Assembly (NCBI RefSeq): GCF_030272615.1
Contig: NC_081413.1
Coordinates: forward strand, 557,777,136-557,841,135
Length of the DNA stretch: 64,000 bases
Source of the DNA: Cryptomeria japonica
Lineage: Eukaryota > Streptophyta > Pinopsida > Cupressales > Cupressaceae
Direction of reading: 5' to 3'
This document shows positions 12,189 to 24,415 of this stretch, piece by piece (within the stretch, counting starts at the first letter, position 1; each line of letters opens with the position of its first letter). The notes beneath the pieces are model-generated. The model worked only from the letters and a program-made list of their open reading frames with translations, did no database searches and was not told the DNA's origin. The translations under genes and the position numbers were made by a program.

Positions 12189-13149
12189 CTACTCAAAACA
12201 AACACTCCTCTCAATGAACAACTCATGTATAGAGGGATGGAGAAGTCTATACCCTTTGACATCATCTGGATACCCAACAAATATGCAAGGCTTGCTTTGA
12301 GGATCCATAGCTTTGTATTTCTCTACTAGAATGTGGGCCCATGTAAGAGAACCAAACACTCTGAAATGCTTAACTGTAGGTTTCAAACTTTGTGAGGAAC
12401 TCATTTTTGGATGTAACATGCACAGTTGACGACCTCTGCCCAATACTGAGGTGCCAAAGAATTGGAGTGAATCATACAATTTTCCATCTCCATCAAAGAC
12501 CTATTCTTGTGTTTTGCGACACCATTATGCTAAGGACTGTATGGAACTGTGTGCTGCATATTGATACCTTCTAAAGCACAAAACTCTTCAAACTAATTAT
12601 TAACATATTCCCCCCATTATCTATACACGAAATATTGATGAACTTCCCATATTGTTTCTCTACAAAAGCTTTGAAATCTAGAAATTTCTCAAATACCTCA
12701 TACTTTTCTTTGAGAAAGTAAACCCATGTATATATGGAAATGTCATCAATAAAAGTCAAGACATATCTAGCCCTGCTGAAAGATGGTTGTGGAAATGGTC
12801 TTGCCAAGTCACTATGTACCAACTCCAATAGTTGTGTAGCTTTTAATTCTTTGTCTTTATCATACTTCTCCTCTGGATGCTTACCAAGAATACATACCTG
12901 GCAAACTCCATCAGAAAATTGAATAGAAGGCAACCCCGAAACCATGTCCTATTGACTGAGTTGTTGCAAGTAGCCGTAGTTCAAGTGGCCAAATTGTTGA
13001 TGCCATAAAAAACTCACCTCATCTACATGAGTGAGTAAAACTATCGAAGAAGAGTCAGGAACAAAGTGAAAAAACTGATATAATCTAGAATGATGATCTG
13101 CTTTACCCACAACAACAGTAGACCCATTATGCATTTCATTAATTACCAC
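12189..13149 (-). pseudogene. Copia pol, integrase part (decayed)
   Basis: Reading on the minus strand: the GAG-pre-integrase zinc-binding region (FLWHQQFGHLNYGYLQQL, about 12,955-13,020); a Cys pair (CQVCILGK, about 12,880-12,905); the catalytic core with its first Asp in LVHSDLARPF and second in ISCIDNGG; then the C-terminal part with HFRVFGSLTWAH and CIFVGYPDDVKGYRLL (12,189-12,400). The core is interrupted by frame changes near 12,620 and between 12,480 and 12,600. Copy B still reads CIDNGGEY, so a one-base loss in the C run at about 12,611 occurred in copy A after duplication. Integrase would insert the element's DNA copy into nuclear DNA. Confidence 0.92.
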
Positions 13150-13339
13150 TGTATCTGTGAACTCAACTCTCTTGCCAGAACAATGTGAGTGATCTAATAA
13201 ATAGATAGGAGATTAGTTGATCCCTTCCTTTCCCCTTATTCTGATCCATGTCCTTAGAAGATCCTTTTGATGAACTCTGTTTGACTAAATCAAGCACCTT
13301 AATATTATTCTTTTCAAGAAGATGTGAAAGGTGATCAAT

Positions 13340-14069
13340 TTGTTTATTTAAACACTTGTGTTCATCATGACCAAGCCTCTTACAATAAGAACACTTTACC
13401 TTCTCCTTCTTAGGTTGTTCACCTTTTGATGAAGAGGTCTGATTATCTACTTTTTAAGTAGCAGATTTATGATATTTCTTCTTCTCTCCTTGGTTCTTTT
13501 GTTTCTTATCTTGCTTACTAGACCCTTTATGTTCTTTTGTGCCTTTATTTACAGCTAAGGCATGTGACTTAAAAGGGTTTTATTGTACTTGTTTGAACCA
13601 ATTTATCCTACTCCCTGGTGAATTCTGCAACAAATTCATCTAGAAAAGACATTTTGAATTTGGTACCTAGGGTATATTTCATAGCATAGAATGTAGAAAC
13701 AAACACTGAATAGTTAGGACCAAGCTTAGAAAGAATACTCAAGATTGGTTGCTTATCATCTTTCCTAGTTCCACACTATTCCAACTACAGTCTTACAAAC
13801 TTAAGTTTAGTGAATAAGTCTTGTATAGTATCAAAATTGGTTGGATTCAACCCTATGAGTTCATTCTCCAACTGATGACCTTTTAGCTCATCCTGCTTAC
13901 CAAAGAGGTTTTCCAAAGTTGTCCACACTGCATTCGGTGTAGTGGCAGATTCAATGTGAAAAAGAAGGTTAGGAGAGACTGACATACATAGATTACCGAA
14001 AGCTTCATCACATTTATTAAAATATTTAATCTTTTTTGAAGCATCTTGAGATTCACTTTCAAGTCCCAT
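13340..14069 (-). pseudogene. Copia gag (capsid and zinc knuckle), decayed
   Basis: The minus strand reads a UBN2-type gag segment from 14,069 (MGLESESQDASKKIKYF, with VWTTLENLFGKQDE and LENELIGLNP) to about 13,785. A frame change and a stop interrupt it. The nucleocapsid knuckle follows at about 13,349-13,395: CSYCKRLGHDEHKC, a full C-X2-C-X4-H-X4-C motif. The upstream N-terminal gag segment is missing or not recognisable, so 14,069 is only the first Met of the open segment. Gag would form the particle that packages element RNA. Confidence 0.85.
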
Positions 14070-14077
14070 AGTAACAT

Positions 14078-15213
14078 GATGATATCAATGTCTTTTCAGA
14101 TATATTATCATCTTAGATTTCCATTCAAAGTAATTATATGGTGTTAAAAGTGAAATTATAGATGCATCCATGATAGCAAAAAAGAAGATTGCAAAGAATC
14201 AAGAAAAGTGCAAGAAAGAAGACACAAGAGACACCCCCCCTTTCCACTAGTCTAAAAAATCAGCCCCCACCTCCAAAAATATAAAAAAATATTACAAGGT
14301 TGGCATTTTATAATTAGTGCATCTACAAGGCTTTTTATCAGATTACAATGCTTTTAAGGCTCCAATGGCCAAAAATAGAAATTTTCAATACATGTAGTTT
14401 TGAGACAAGATCTGAAAAAATTAGCCTTATAGCTGCTCAATTCATCTCAATACCTTTCCAACAACTATTAGTTTTTTTAAAACGGAGTTGTGAGGTGAAA
14501 GATATGACCTGTTCAAGCACAAAGAAGCAGTTGATACAACCTAAAATATCTAATGGAAAAATGGTAGAATTTTTCAATGAGACCTGCAATAATGGAGAGT
14601 GCTCATTCCATCTTTCCGTCAAGTATTTGTTTGCAAAAATCCGACACCCGAGGCAAAAGTTATGCAAGTTTTAAGAAAGGTTGTTGAATTTGCCTGCTAG
14701 AAAAATGGATTAGACCCTATTAAATCTCAATTTCTGAAAAAAATATTAATTTTCTGGGAACACCATTACAAACCCCAAAAAAATTCAATGCTCGAAAGAA
14801 AACCCATAAATCATTTTTCCTACAAATGAACGGAAGTTAGAAATATAAAGCTAAAATGAAAATAGCTCCAGTAAAAAGATTTCACTCTAATTTTTTTTAC
14901 TGTGTCCTCCAAACTCTTATTTTAATGAAGTAAAAGTCACTTTTGACTTTCTCAAGCCTTCTGGACAATTTGGAAATGCTTATTAAGCTTCCAATATTAC
15001 CAAAAAAATGCAATCACCTAGATCTTATAAGAACACATACATATAAAACCAGATTTAACTAGAAGCTATTTTTCTTTACACTGTTCTGATTCTCTAGGTC
15101 ACAGGAGAATGCAGAAGAGCAGCATACTTGGTTTGTAAGGAAATTATTAGCTATGTAAAAGTCTCAAAACTCTTAAATAAAAAAACAAAACAATGAGCTA
15201 TACTAGACAACAC
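14078..15213 (-). other. 5' leader region of the Copia element
   Basis: Lies between the primer-binding site and the recognisable gag. Frames of 76-108 codons are open on both strands (14,348-14,674), but none has a family signature. It may hold the degraded start of gag and the packaging signal; neither is visible. Confidence 0.5.
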
Positions 15214-15226
15214 GACTTTGATACCA
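15214..15226 (-). other. Primer-binding site of Copia copy A (tRNA-iMet type)
   Basis: On the minus strand TGGTATCAAAGTC directly follows the 5' LTR, differing by one base from the common plant iMet site TGGTATCAGAG. It fixes the orientation of the element as minus. Confidence 0.9.
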
Positions 15227-15860
15227 TGTTAGATTCTACGAGAGGCGACAATAGAGTCAGAATCTGATGTCGATTGTAGATCACATGCAACTCCAAACAA
15301 TAGATGGTCAAAGATCAAAATAGTTGAATGAAGATAAATATGATATGAGAGAAAAACAAATAGAGATAGAAGAGAATTTTGGAGAAGACTCTCACTGAGC
15401 AATCAATGAACTAGTGAAGGTGAGAGTATAATACTTATTATGTAGAAAAATAAAAGAATATACATCCAAGAGGTGCATTAAATCCTATTCCCCATAAAAA
15501 AAGTGAGAGGTTTTACCTTCTTGGTAAATTCCAAAACATGTGGCATAACCTCCTTACATGAAGACAAGAAAGGAGTTGAGAAAGTTGGCATATAAGGCCA
15601 AAAGAGGGTGAGAAACCCAACTACCTCATAACCCACTTAGGAAATGACAAAATAGTGGTTATGAGAGGTGGCACAAAAAGCTAAAAGAGGGTGTGTAACT
15701 CAACTACCCATGTGAGGTGGAGAGTTACACATGTGGTTGAAGTATTTTACCACGTGTCCTCATATTAACCACTCCTAATAACCCAAGCAAGCTTAATAAA
15801 ATATGTGTAGGACAAGTAAATACTCCCTGACATAAGGAAAATAAAAATCCTACACTAACA
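15227..15860 (-). repeat. Copia copy A, 5' LTR (634 bp)
   Basis: TG..CA ended (TGTTAGATTCTACGAG to CCTACACTAACA). It matches 9,646-10,191 but contains an extra block of about 88 bp at roughly 15,616-15,703, bounded by AAAAGAGGGTG repeats. Followed by GAAAC, the target-site duplicate. Confidence 0.95.
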
Positions 15861-15865
15861 GAAAC

Positions 15866-16672
15866 ATGATAGAGATAAGAAGTTGCAACTAAAACTAGAC
15901 AATATAGAAAATCATATCAATAAATTTTATGAAAAAAATCATAGAGGAAAAGGAACAATCAATGATTAGATGGAAAATAAAGGAAGAATGTCTTCATGTT
16001 AAGTACATCATCAAATATGATGAGCATACAAAAAGAAAGGTGAAGGTTGTTGACTAAGGAGGTTCAATCGAAGCTTAATTTGGAAAGATGATTCCAAACA
16101 AACACAACCAAAACTATTCAATTGAGTGTTATTTTCATATTTTGAGCAAAGGGTGTCCTAAGACAAAATATCCTGAATATAATAATTTTTTAAAATAATA
16201 TAAAAGTTTATTATCTTTAGTGAGTGTTCCTAAATTTTCTTAGACAATTTAGTCAATAAATAGTTGATGGGAATGGGTAAATTATTTTTCTAAGGTGAAA
16301 AACAAGATTTACAAGAAAAAATCCTTTATCCATTATTTATCACATAACCAGTACAAGTCCTTTATCCACCACTCATCTCATCATACTATCCTAGGATATA
16401 CTCTATGTCATTGTGGATATAATGTCACTTTATTGAGGTGTCTTAACTTAATTGAAGTTAATCTCATGTTGCAATAAGTGCATATCGGTGTTTGTGTCAC
16501 ACAAGTGTTATATTCCTTGCTAAACAACTTCTCAAAAAAAGATACTATTAGCCTACAATAGATCTTTATGTCTATGAGTATGTTAAGAAATGTCTCCCCT
16601 ATTAGCAACATGGAGACTTGATACATGTTGCATCACAAGATCTATATCCTATTGCTACACCATAGGCTTTCT
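15866..16672. other. Unassigned stretch between two LTR elements
   Basis: No gene recognised. A Lys/Asn-rich run just after the Copia element (about 15,870-16,030) could continue the sequence cut by the insertion at 9,645. Frames of 60-72 codons near 16,295-16,626 have no signature. Confidence 0.45.
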
Positions 16673-17762
16673 TGTTTGGAAATGAACATATTCAATACCA
16701 ATTATTGTGAAGATCAATCTATATCTAATAAAGTAATCAAAGGATGAGATACAAGACTTGGATAGCTACAACATGAAAATCTGAAACTCATCTACAAATC
16801 TGAAAATTAAGTTGCCTTAGTTTTGGAAAACCAAGATTAGAACATTCTTCTTAATGATGCCAAAAATTACCTTGTAAACCATGCTTAACAAACCTATCTT
16901 ATGTGAACTTATAACATCAATATATAATGATTGACATCAGCATAAGATAGTAGAAACAAGGCATATATCAACAACATAACATCCACACATAACACAATAT
17001 TTGCATTGAGAAATCCTTGCAACAAAAAACTCCACTAAGAAGAGAGGACAAGCTTGCATTATCAATAATAAAAGTTCTTACAATACAATCACTTTCATTA
17101 TCCTCTCTTCTTCCACTATAGTAGCACCTATGTACTTGTGTACAACCTCCTTATGCCTTTTGTTCATCCTTTGTTCCTACAAAGAAATATACATTCAACT
17201 ATTACACATATTATACGCCCAAAAGGCTAAATTTACAGAATTGCAAGAGCTCCAAAACCACCAATAAAGATGCCTAAATAAGCCTCTTCATTCCTCACGA
17301 CCACCACCCTTCAAATGCCTCCACAAAACTTGAAAAGATACTAATTTAGATTATAATACTTTCCCCCCAACTTAGGCACCCATACTTGTAAGATAAACAT
17401 TATATTAAATGTAATAAATGACCAAATACCAAGAGACACTTGTTGCCTCTTCCATTCTCCCACTTGGAGAAGCTCATGGGTCACTCTTATCCCACTTGCT
17501 TAAGCCATTAAATATCTTATTCTAGATGTCCATAAGTGGGGAAAACAAATATTAAATAATTGTGTTCACAACCCACTTTTACCGCTGCTAGTGGAACCCA
17601 TCACCCCTTATGAATTATAAATAACTGAGAGCATTAAATATTGGAGCATTAAACATTAAAAATAATTTTCACAATACATCCTAAGTGCCTTAGGAAACTT
17701 TAAAAGGGTGTTGGAACCATGTCATAGTATTTACAAGGTAGATGACATCTTAATCCTAACAT
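16673..17762 (-). repeat. LTR of the old element (3' LTR by orientation), 1,090 bp
   Basis: Starts TGTTTGGAAATGAAC and ends AATCCTAACA. The body to about 17,583 matches 22,575-23,476 and 2,348-3,207 at visibly lower identity than those two match each other. Bases 17,584-17,762 are present only here. Confidence 0.7.
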
Positions 17763-17776
17763 TCTTCCACTTGACA
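17763..17776 (-). other. Polypurine-like tract
   Basis: The minus strand reads GTCAAGTGGAAGAA immediately before the LTR start TGTTAGGATT. This purine-rich arrangement is common next to plant Copia 3' LTRs. Confidence 0.6.
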
Positions 17777-17960
17777 TCATACATTGTTAATACATCCATA
17801 GGAATCATTAACAAGGGAAAAATAAACCCTTACCTATCCACGTACCATATTAATCTTCACCAAGCTCTCATGCTCCAACAAGACACCTGCAAAAGCAACC
17901 ATGACAACCACCATCAAGCAAAATAAACTCCTCACATCCTCCAACATGCCACATATGAAA

Positions 17961-18056
17961 GAAAAAAGGAACATGCCAAGGTGAACCATGCCAACTATCA
18001 CTAAAACCGAAAAAAGGAACATGCCAAGGAGAACCATGCCAACTATCACTAAAACC
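17961..18056 (+). repeat. Tandem repeat, 48 bp x 2
   Basis: Two adjacent 48-bp units beginning GAAAAAAGGAACATGCC and ending ATCACTAAAACC differ by one base. Confidence 0.95.
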
Positions 18057-20628
18057 TACACTAGTCTCTACATGAACATAAGCATCAAATTGAAATGATA
18101 ACAAAGGCTTTGAGTAACTACCTTACTCATACCACCTGTAATAGAAACCACAACAAATTACAATTGATCCAAGATAACCACACATTAAACCAAGGTAAAC
18201 CAACATAGATAGAAGTACATGGAATCAACATATCAACTCTAAATTGACAATCAAGTCTCTATTTATCCAAACTCTTATCTCAAAGCAATATACCAATGCA
18301 CAAATGACCATAGACAAGGCCAACTAATTTTTTTTACATCGCCACTAAGAATCTTGTGGATAGAGAGAGTCCACATATGACTCATCCCACTACAATTGAA
18401 TAGGTGATTAAAGCTCACATAACTACATAATTTGCAAATCCAAATCTAATGAAACATGCAAAATCATCATCACATTAGTAACCATCAAACCAAGATATCA
18501 TAGAGTATAATAAGACATATGTCCAAGATCTCTCATTGCACAAGTAATGTCAAATCTAAAAAATCTCAAAGCCTATCAAGCCTATCTCTAGTACTTCACA
18601 CAGAGGATGTGGCTAACTCCTCTATTACATAGTGTCAAGGAGACATACACTAATCTCCAAATCCTACAACCAAAAAATGTTGCAATACCTCTCTCATCAT
18701 CAGCCTCCATAGCTCTCCCAAGTTCTTCACACTCAACCATGCCAATACAAATATCCAAGAATAAGAATAAGACCAAAGAGAGAACCCACAAATCAAACCA
18801 TATCCTTGTTCCAACTAACATCTACCAATATGTGTAATGTAAGATCTCCTTCACCACTCCCAAACTAAAATGATATCAATAACCAACATTTAAATCAATT
18901 GAAATATGGTAACAATAGACATAAACCTCTCATACCAAAGGTGGATCAAACAAGCCAACCATTCCCACAATAAAGAGAATCATGCCCAAAGCCACAAACC
19001 AATTCTTGTACCTGTCCAAATAAGTCCTAAAAAAAATATATCCATATCTTAAGACCAACAACAAGGAGAACAATAAAAATCCATAAAACCTTGCATCTTC
19101 TTCTCAAAATTTCCTCAAAAATTTTATATTCAAGACCAGTTCTAATGAAAAATAAGATAGAAAATAAAGAATGCATTTAATAACTAAGCGTGTAATACCT
19201 CTTAGTTCATTCACATGTCGAGTATACTGATTTGAAAACAAGATTGTCATGGGCTCACAACACCAAGCAATAAAAGCTAACAATAAATGACAATCTTCTC
19301 TTCAGGTCTATAATGGATTCACATTCATAACTAGGTGTAGCCTCCTTGGTCTTCTTTCTAAAATCCTCATCAAATAGTAACCATCTCAACACATGATCCC
19401 AAAAAAATTGAGATCTCATAGCCTCACCCAACTCTCTCTAGTTTCTATGAGCATACACCAATCAATCCATACTAACATCAGATACAACCCTACAAAATTA
19501 TCAAGCTCCAAGCAAATGATTAATACTCAAAATCAAAGAGAACCATGAACACCTTACCAAAGACTCAAGAGTTATCCATGGCACCAAGATGTCACCATTT
19601 CCAAACCACATGAATATAACCATCCATCATCAAATGATGGATCCACATTACTACCAAATCTCCCATTGAGCCGTGTAACCAATCTCTCTAGGCATAATGA
19701 CAACCATATCCTAATTGAAGATCCTCTATTACCCCAATATAATCAAAGAAATCAATCAAGAGCTCCCAAATGGAAGATTCAAACCGTTGTCCCTAAACCA
19801 AGAAGATACAGCTACACATCCTTTGTCAATAGAACCAAAGATGTCAAAATATAACTGCAATCAATGTCCATTACAAAACATCATCTATCTTCTAATTAAA
19901 GATTATCCATGGCTCATAGCATAATACAACAACAACAACTTAGAACCAAAATACTAAAACAAAAAAGATAAAATAAATTATATGACTGCATAAAGCTCCC
20001 ATTGAAAGTGATACCAAGCTATGCATGGCATCATGAACAACATCATTATTAAAACTCCACTAAAAGTGAACAAAGCTTTGCATGCACCATAATCTACTAC
20101 TAAGATTCAAATGAACAACTATACCACGTACTCCCAAATAATCCTTTTCTCACTACAATCAAAGTACCAATGTAGTAATGGCGACCAACAATAAGGCCTA
20201 CCAAACCGCATCCTCATCAAACAATTTACAAGATCAACACATATGCAACATCTCAAAGAAGAAATAGACAATTAGTGCTCCAATCTCAAATAACTGAAAG
20301 ATTCATCCCCACATTAGTATCATCCATAAAAAAATATAATAAGGTATAACATGTGGATTTTCAACACTTACACACCAAAATCAATGCTAGATCTAATTTG
20401 TCAAACAAATCCACATAATAGTAACCATAGATTAATAAGAACCTTCCAAGTAGCCATGCAAACTTGTGTCCCTCCTTCCAACCTCTTTTCCAACTTCTCC
20501 ATCCTTAGCCCTTGATATCTCCAAATTGGATCCTGACCGTCTATTCCTACCACCTCAGCTTTGGTGTTGAAAGTCCTATAAAAGCATCTCATTTTCAATC
20601 AATTAGACCCTGGCACTTAACTTAATTT

Positions 20629-21685
20629 TGTTGGTATTTTGATGATGTTTAGTTGTGATTATCATTGATGGACACACACTTATTTTATGTATGAGTTATT
20701 CTCAACCAGTAGTTGTTCCAACCGGTATTGTATGTCATTATATGTATAGTCTTTGTTTGTTGAAGACCTCAAGACATCAAGCGGTACAAGGACCCCTAGC
20801 GACAGTTAATTTCTGATCGGAACACTATGTTCCAGTTTACCAGTCTTTGCTTATCAGTAATCGGTATACTGTGTTAAACCAGTATAATTGTAAAGTGTGA
20901 TGAGTTATCATCCACCGACACTTTGGTGGTGTTTCTGTGTCGCGTTACCGAATATGTCTAGATGCACTATACCTAGGAAATTGTAGTCTAATCTTATTGG
21001 ACTGGCATGAAATTAGGTTCCTATATGAGGACATCATGTCTAGGGTTTTAAGTTGTTGATATGTGCGAGAGTTGGAGAGAAGATTAGGTCTGTGCAAGAA
21101 AAGGTATCTCATGATAGAGATTGAGAGTGCAAAATAAAGAAGATTGAAGTAATGCTGGGATGCATTAACAAGGAGCTGTCAAGGATCTAATCAAGCATTT
21201 TGTGCTACTGTCTAGATCATTCACTTGTTGCTAACTAATCTCTTCAACAAGTCCGAAACCCTTATCTGGGTACACCCAGCCAAGCCTATTGTAAATCCTC
21301 TAACAAGGTGGTTTACAGTTTCGATCTGAAATCCTCTAACAGGGTAGTGTTCAATATGATTTATCTCCTAACAAAGATCTAGATTCCTAACAGGTTTGTT
21401 CTGGTGAAGAGCATTGTAAGGCCTTAACCAGTCTATTTACTATTCTGCAGATAGTGGACTTATGAGTTTTACTCACCATGGTTTTTCCCATTTGGGTCTC
21501 CATGTCAAAATATCTTGTGTTATGGTGATTGTGCTTTTGTGGGTGAATGCTTTATTTGCAATTTGGCTTGTTTGTGTTGTAACCAATTTATTGTTTAAAC
21601 TACTACACTGGCCTGTAGTTAAATGACTTGAGAATTTGGTTAAGTTTTTGGATATACTAATTCACCCCCCTCTTAGTATTCATCA
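20629..21685 (+). mobile_element. Solo LTR, 1,057 bp, TSD AATTT
   Basis: Starts TGTTGGTATTTTGATG and ends TTAGTATTCATCA. It is flanked by AATTT at 20,624-20,628 and 21,686-21,690. It has no internal region, so it is a product of LTR-LTR recombination. It shares its start, its length, ACCGGTA words, GTTAAGTTTTTGG and an ATTCACCCCCC stretch near the end with the solo LTR at 28,722-29,779, so both belong to one family. The strand of the parent element is not certain. Confidence 0.85.
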
Positions 21686-22561
21686 AATTTTTCATTGTTA
21701 CTCTCTTCAAATCAACATTTATCATTTCTAGTAATTAGCATTTAGAACACCATTTTAGCATAATCTTAGTATCACATCACATCAATCTTGCATTTATCAT
21801 AAATCATGTAGCTACTCATATATTAGGTAGTCATTTTAATGGTCATGGTGCTTGCTGAGAGCCACATCTATTGATCTTCAAAATCCATGGGATTAGGGGA
21901 AGATGAGACATCACCAAGAGGGCAAAGTTTGAATTTCTAAATCTTAATTTGTTTTATATTTCAATACTTGTCTCATTTATGCTTTGTTTGAATGCTTTTC
22001 ACACTATTAGTCATATAGTTGCAACTCAACAAGAAAGGACAGTTGTCTAGGAGCTTAAACCATATGAGACATACCATCTCCACAACTCACAAAGAGGTTA
22101 GTGGCTTATCTTCCAATACTTTCATGTAATCATGGGCTAAAAACATGAACGCAACATAAGAACTTCATTCCATAATCCAAGCAATCAATGCATCTCCATG
22201 TGACTAGTATGTCAATACCCATCCAACATCAACACCTTCTCACTGCACATGACCACAAGGTAAAGGAACAAGACCACCAAACAAGAGGATACACACATAT
22301 TATCAAATAAGTGCTTTAGGTTACCAAACCATAACTGACTCCATAAAGATCTATAAACATAAGCTTCAAATGCTTGAAATAGATCATCTTGATAATATCC
22401 ATGGTTGCCAATCTCATACATTTGCAAAACAAAAATCACAAAAGATTCATTATAGCCCCAAAATCCTTTCAACAACCTTTATCTCCTCATTAATGATCCC
22501 CACAATATTTTCATGCTAAGAAACCAAAAATAGATTAATACCTAGAACCTGTAACCTTAAA

Positions 22562-23476
22562 TTCTGATACCAAATGTTGGGAAATAAATAGGTTCAATAC
22601 CAAATATTGTGAATACCAATCTCTATCCAATAAAATAATCAAAGGATGAGATACAAGGCTTGGATAGTTGCAACATGAAAATCTAAAACTCATATGTGAA
22701 TCTAAAAAATCAAGTTTCCTCAATTGTGGAGAACCGAGATTAGATCCTTTTTTTCATGATGCCAAAAATTAGCTTGTAAATCATGCTTAATAAACCTTTC
22801 TTATGTGAACTTCTAACAACAATAAATAATGATTAACAGATCAACATAAGATGAAAGAAATAAAGCATAAATAAACAAAATAATATCCACACATATCACA
22901 AGATTTACATGGAAAAACCCTTGCGATAAAAAACCTCCACCAAGAAGGAAGGACAAACTTGCATTATCAACAATAAAAGTGTTTACAATACAATCAATTC
23001 CATTCCCCTTTTTTTCCTCCACCATAGTAGCATTTATGTACATGTGACAAACCTCCTTATGCATCTCATTGGTCCTTTGTTCCTATAGAGAAATCTACAT
23101 TCAATTGTTACACATATTCTACACCCAAAAGGTTGAATTTATAGAACAACAAGAGCTCCACAACCACCAATAAAGATGCCCAAATAAGCTTCTTCATTCC
23201 TCATGACCACAACCCTTGGAATTCCTCTAGGAAACTCAAAAAAATATTGGTTTATCTTCCAATACTTTTCCTCCAAATTAGGCGTCCATACTTGCAAGTT
23301 AAACATTACATTGAATGTAATAAATGACTAGATACCAAGAGATACATGTTGCCTCTTCCATGATCCCACTTGGAGAAGCTCGTAGGTCACTCTTTTTCCA
23401 CTTCCTTATGCCATTAAATATCTTATTCTAGATGTCCACAAGTAGAAAAAATGATATTAGACAACCCAAGTTTACC
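22562..23476 (-). repeat. 5' LTR (truncated) with primer-binding site
   Basis: The minus-strand primer-binding site TGGTATCAGAA (22,562-22,572) lies two bases from the LTR edge at 22,575. The LTR starts TGTTGGGAAATAAATAGG and can be followed to about 23,476, where similarity to 16,673-17,762 stops before the LTR end. Copy A (2,348-3,207) is truncated at the same point, so truncation preceded duplication. Confidence 0.75.
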
Positions 23477-24131
23477 TTCTATCATCTATCATTTACTATC
23501 TTTTCTTGATTATAGACTCAAATTTGTAATCTAATTGACTTTAACAAACATCTAACTAAAAAACAATAAGTGTCCCCTCATTCCTACAAACCAAGAAGAG
23601 GATTATTTTTCCAAGTGACACAAAACAATGAGAGTTATATTAAAATTTATCACCCAACTAATTGGAAAAGAGTTTAGTTGTAACTCTTTTACTATAAAAT
23701 TAATTTTATTGCTGTGCAAAAACATATGGCAATATGCATCAAGAAAAATTGGAATGATTAATAATTGAACTGTTCATAAATTCCTCAACCTCTACCTTCT
23801 AACTCACTACTTTTTATCCAGTCAAATTTTGTTACATACAACTCCTTCATTATGGAAAATTTCTTAAAAAAGAAATTGGGTATCTTTCCCATTCATTTCG
23901 TCTTTCTAGATCATTTTTGAAAAACAAAATTTCATTAAGAAGCAAGGAAGATATGTCCATTTTACTGAAACTTTTTTTTGATTTTTTCTATGCACTTCTA
24001 GTAGTGGCTACATGTTTACAACTTTGAATGTGTTTTTCTTCTTTTCACCCACATGAATGAATCAATCCTTCCAAAAACAAGTTAATCCTTCCACAAATAC
24101 TCAACATTTAATTACTACCACTCACTATAAT
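23477..24131. other. Non-coding duplicated sequence
   Basis: Matches 3,208-3,880. No gene seen. Confidence 0.7.
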
Positions 24132-24236
24132 ATACAAATGTGTATCAATCATCATTAATCATAGTCAATGCTTCATGGAATTAAATACAAATGTGTATCA
24201 ATCATCATTAATCATAGTCAATGCTTCATGGAATTA
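24132..24236 (+). repeat. Tandem repeat, about 52 bp x 2, copy B only
   Basis: Two units beginning ATACAAATGTGTATCAATC. Copy A has a single unit near 3,894-3,945, so the doubling occurred after the A/B duplication. Confidence 0.93.
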
Positions 24237-24324
24237 ATGTAATGTTGAGAAATCTATTAGAATGACATTGTAAACATGGTGTTGATGTTAGCAAAATGGT
24301 GTCTTGACCTTACATATATGCATA

Positions 24325-24336
24325 CACTAATACATT
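24325..24336 (+). repeat. CACTA left terminal inverted repeat
   Basis: CACTAATACATT; matches the right end in 11 of 12 positions. Similarity fades beyond this. Confidence 0.95.
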
Positions 24337-24415
24337 TGGGCTAAATTTTTGATTAAATTTTCTGACGGAGAAGGTATATTGTGGCCAAATTTGATTTTGT
24401 TTGAAAAAATTTCTG

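Larger units (their letters stand above)
2001..12926 (+). repeat. Segmental duplication, copy A (part paired within this window)
   Basis: This segment is collinear with 22,226-24,324 joined to 54,160-64,000 and in the same orientation. The pairing breaks only at 4,014-4,016, exactly where copy B holds the CACTA insertion. Landmarks in both copies: LTR fragment, TA/GA microsatellite, AT-rich block, MITE and Copia element. Local differences include a missing block of roughly 400 bp near 5,770, single instead of double units near 6,050 and 9,140, and an extra block of about 215 bp at 8,376-8,595 that is absent from B. Copy A continues past 12,926, but its partner lies outside the window. Confidence 0.93.
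9646..15860 (-). mobile_element. Ty1/Copia LTR retrotransposon, 6,215 bp (copy A)
   Basis: Complete outline on the minus strand: LTR (15,227-15,860), primer-binding site, leader, gag with a CCHC zinc knuckle, integrase, reverse transcriptase, RNase H, polypurine tract, LTR (9,646-10,191). Integrase precedes reverse transcriptase, which defines Copia. Flanks are GAAAT (9,641-9,645) and GAAAC (15,861-15,865), a target-site duplication with one mismatch. The two LTRs differ by many substitutions and an 88-bp block, so the insertion is old. The coding region is broken by stops and frameshifts. The same insertion, nearly identical, recurs at 60,719-64,000. Confidence 0.96.
17777..22561. other. Internal region of the old LTR element; no gene seen
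   Basis: Apart from a 48-bp tandem repeat and a solo LTR there is nothing I can name. Frames of 60-78 codons occur on both strands (17,708-19,924) without conserved motifs, and the plus strand is rich in short CCA/ACC words. Confidence 0.5.
16673..23476 (-). mobile_element. Old LTR retrotransposon with no recognisable coding region
   Basis: Defined by an LTR at 16,673-17,762, a polypurine-like tract inside it, an internal region, a primer-binding site (minus-strand TGGTATCAGAA, 22,562-22,572) and a second, truncated LTR at 22,575-23,476. Orientation is minus. The internal 4.8 kb, less a 1,057-bp solo LTR, shows no gag or pol motif on either strand, so it is either non-autonomous or decayed beyond recognition. 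Part of it (22,226 onward) belongs to duplication copy B. It is possible that two partial elements, not one, are juxtaposed here. Confidence 0.65.
22226..24324 (+). repeat. Segmental duplication, copy B, left part
   Basis: Collinear with 2,001-4,016 (about 95-97% by eye). It ends at the ATA target-site duplicate (24,322-24,324) next to the CACTA element and resumes at 54,160. Left of 22,226 the two loci are unrelated. Confidence 0.92.
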
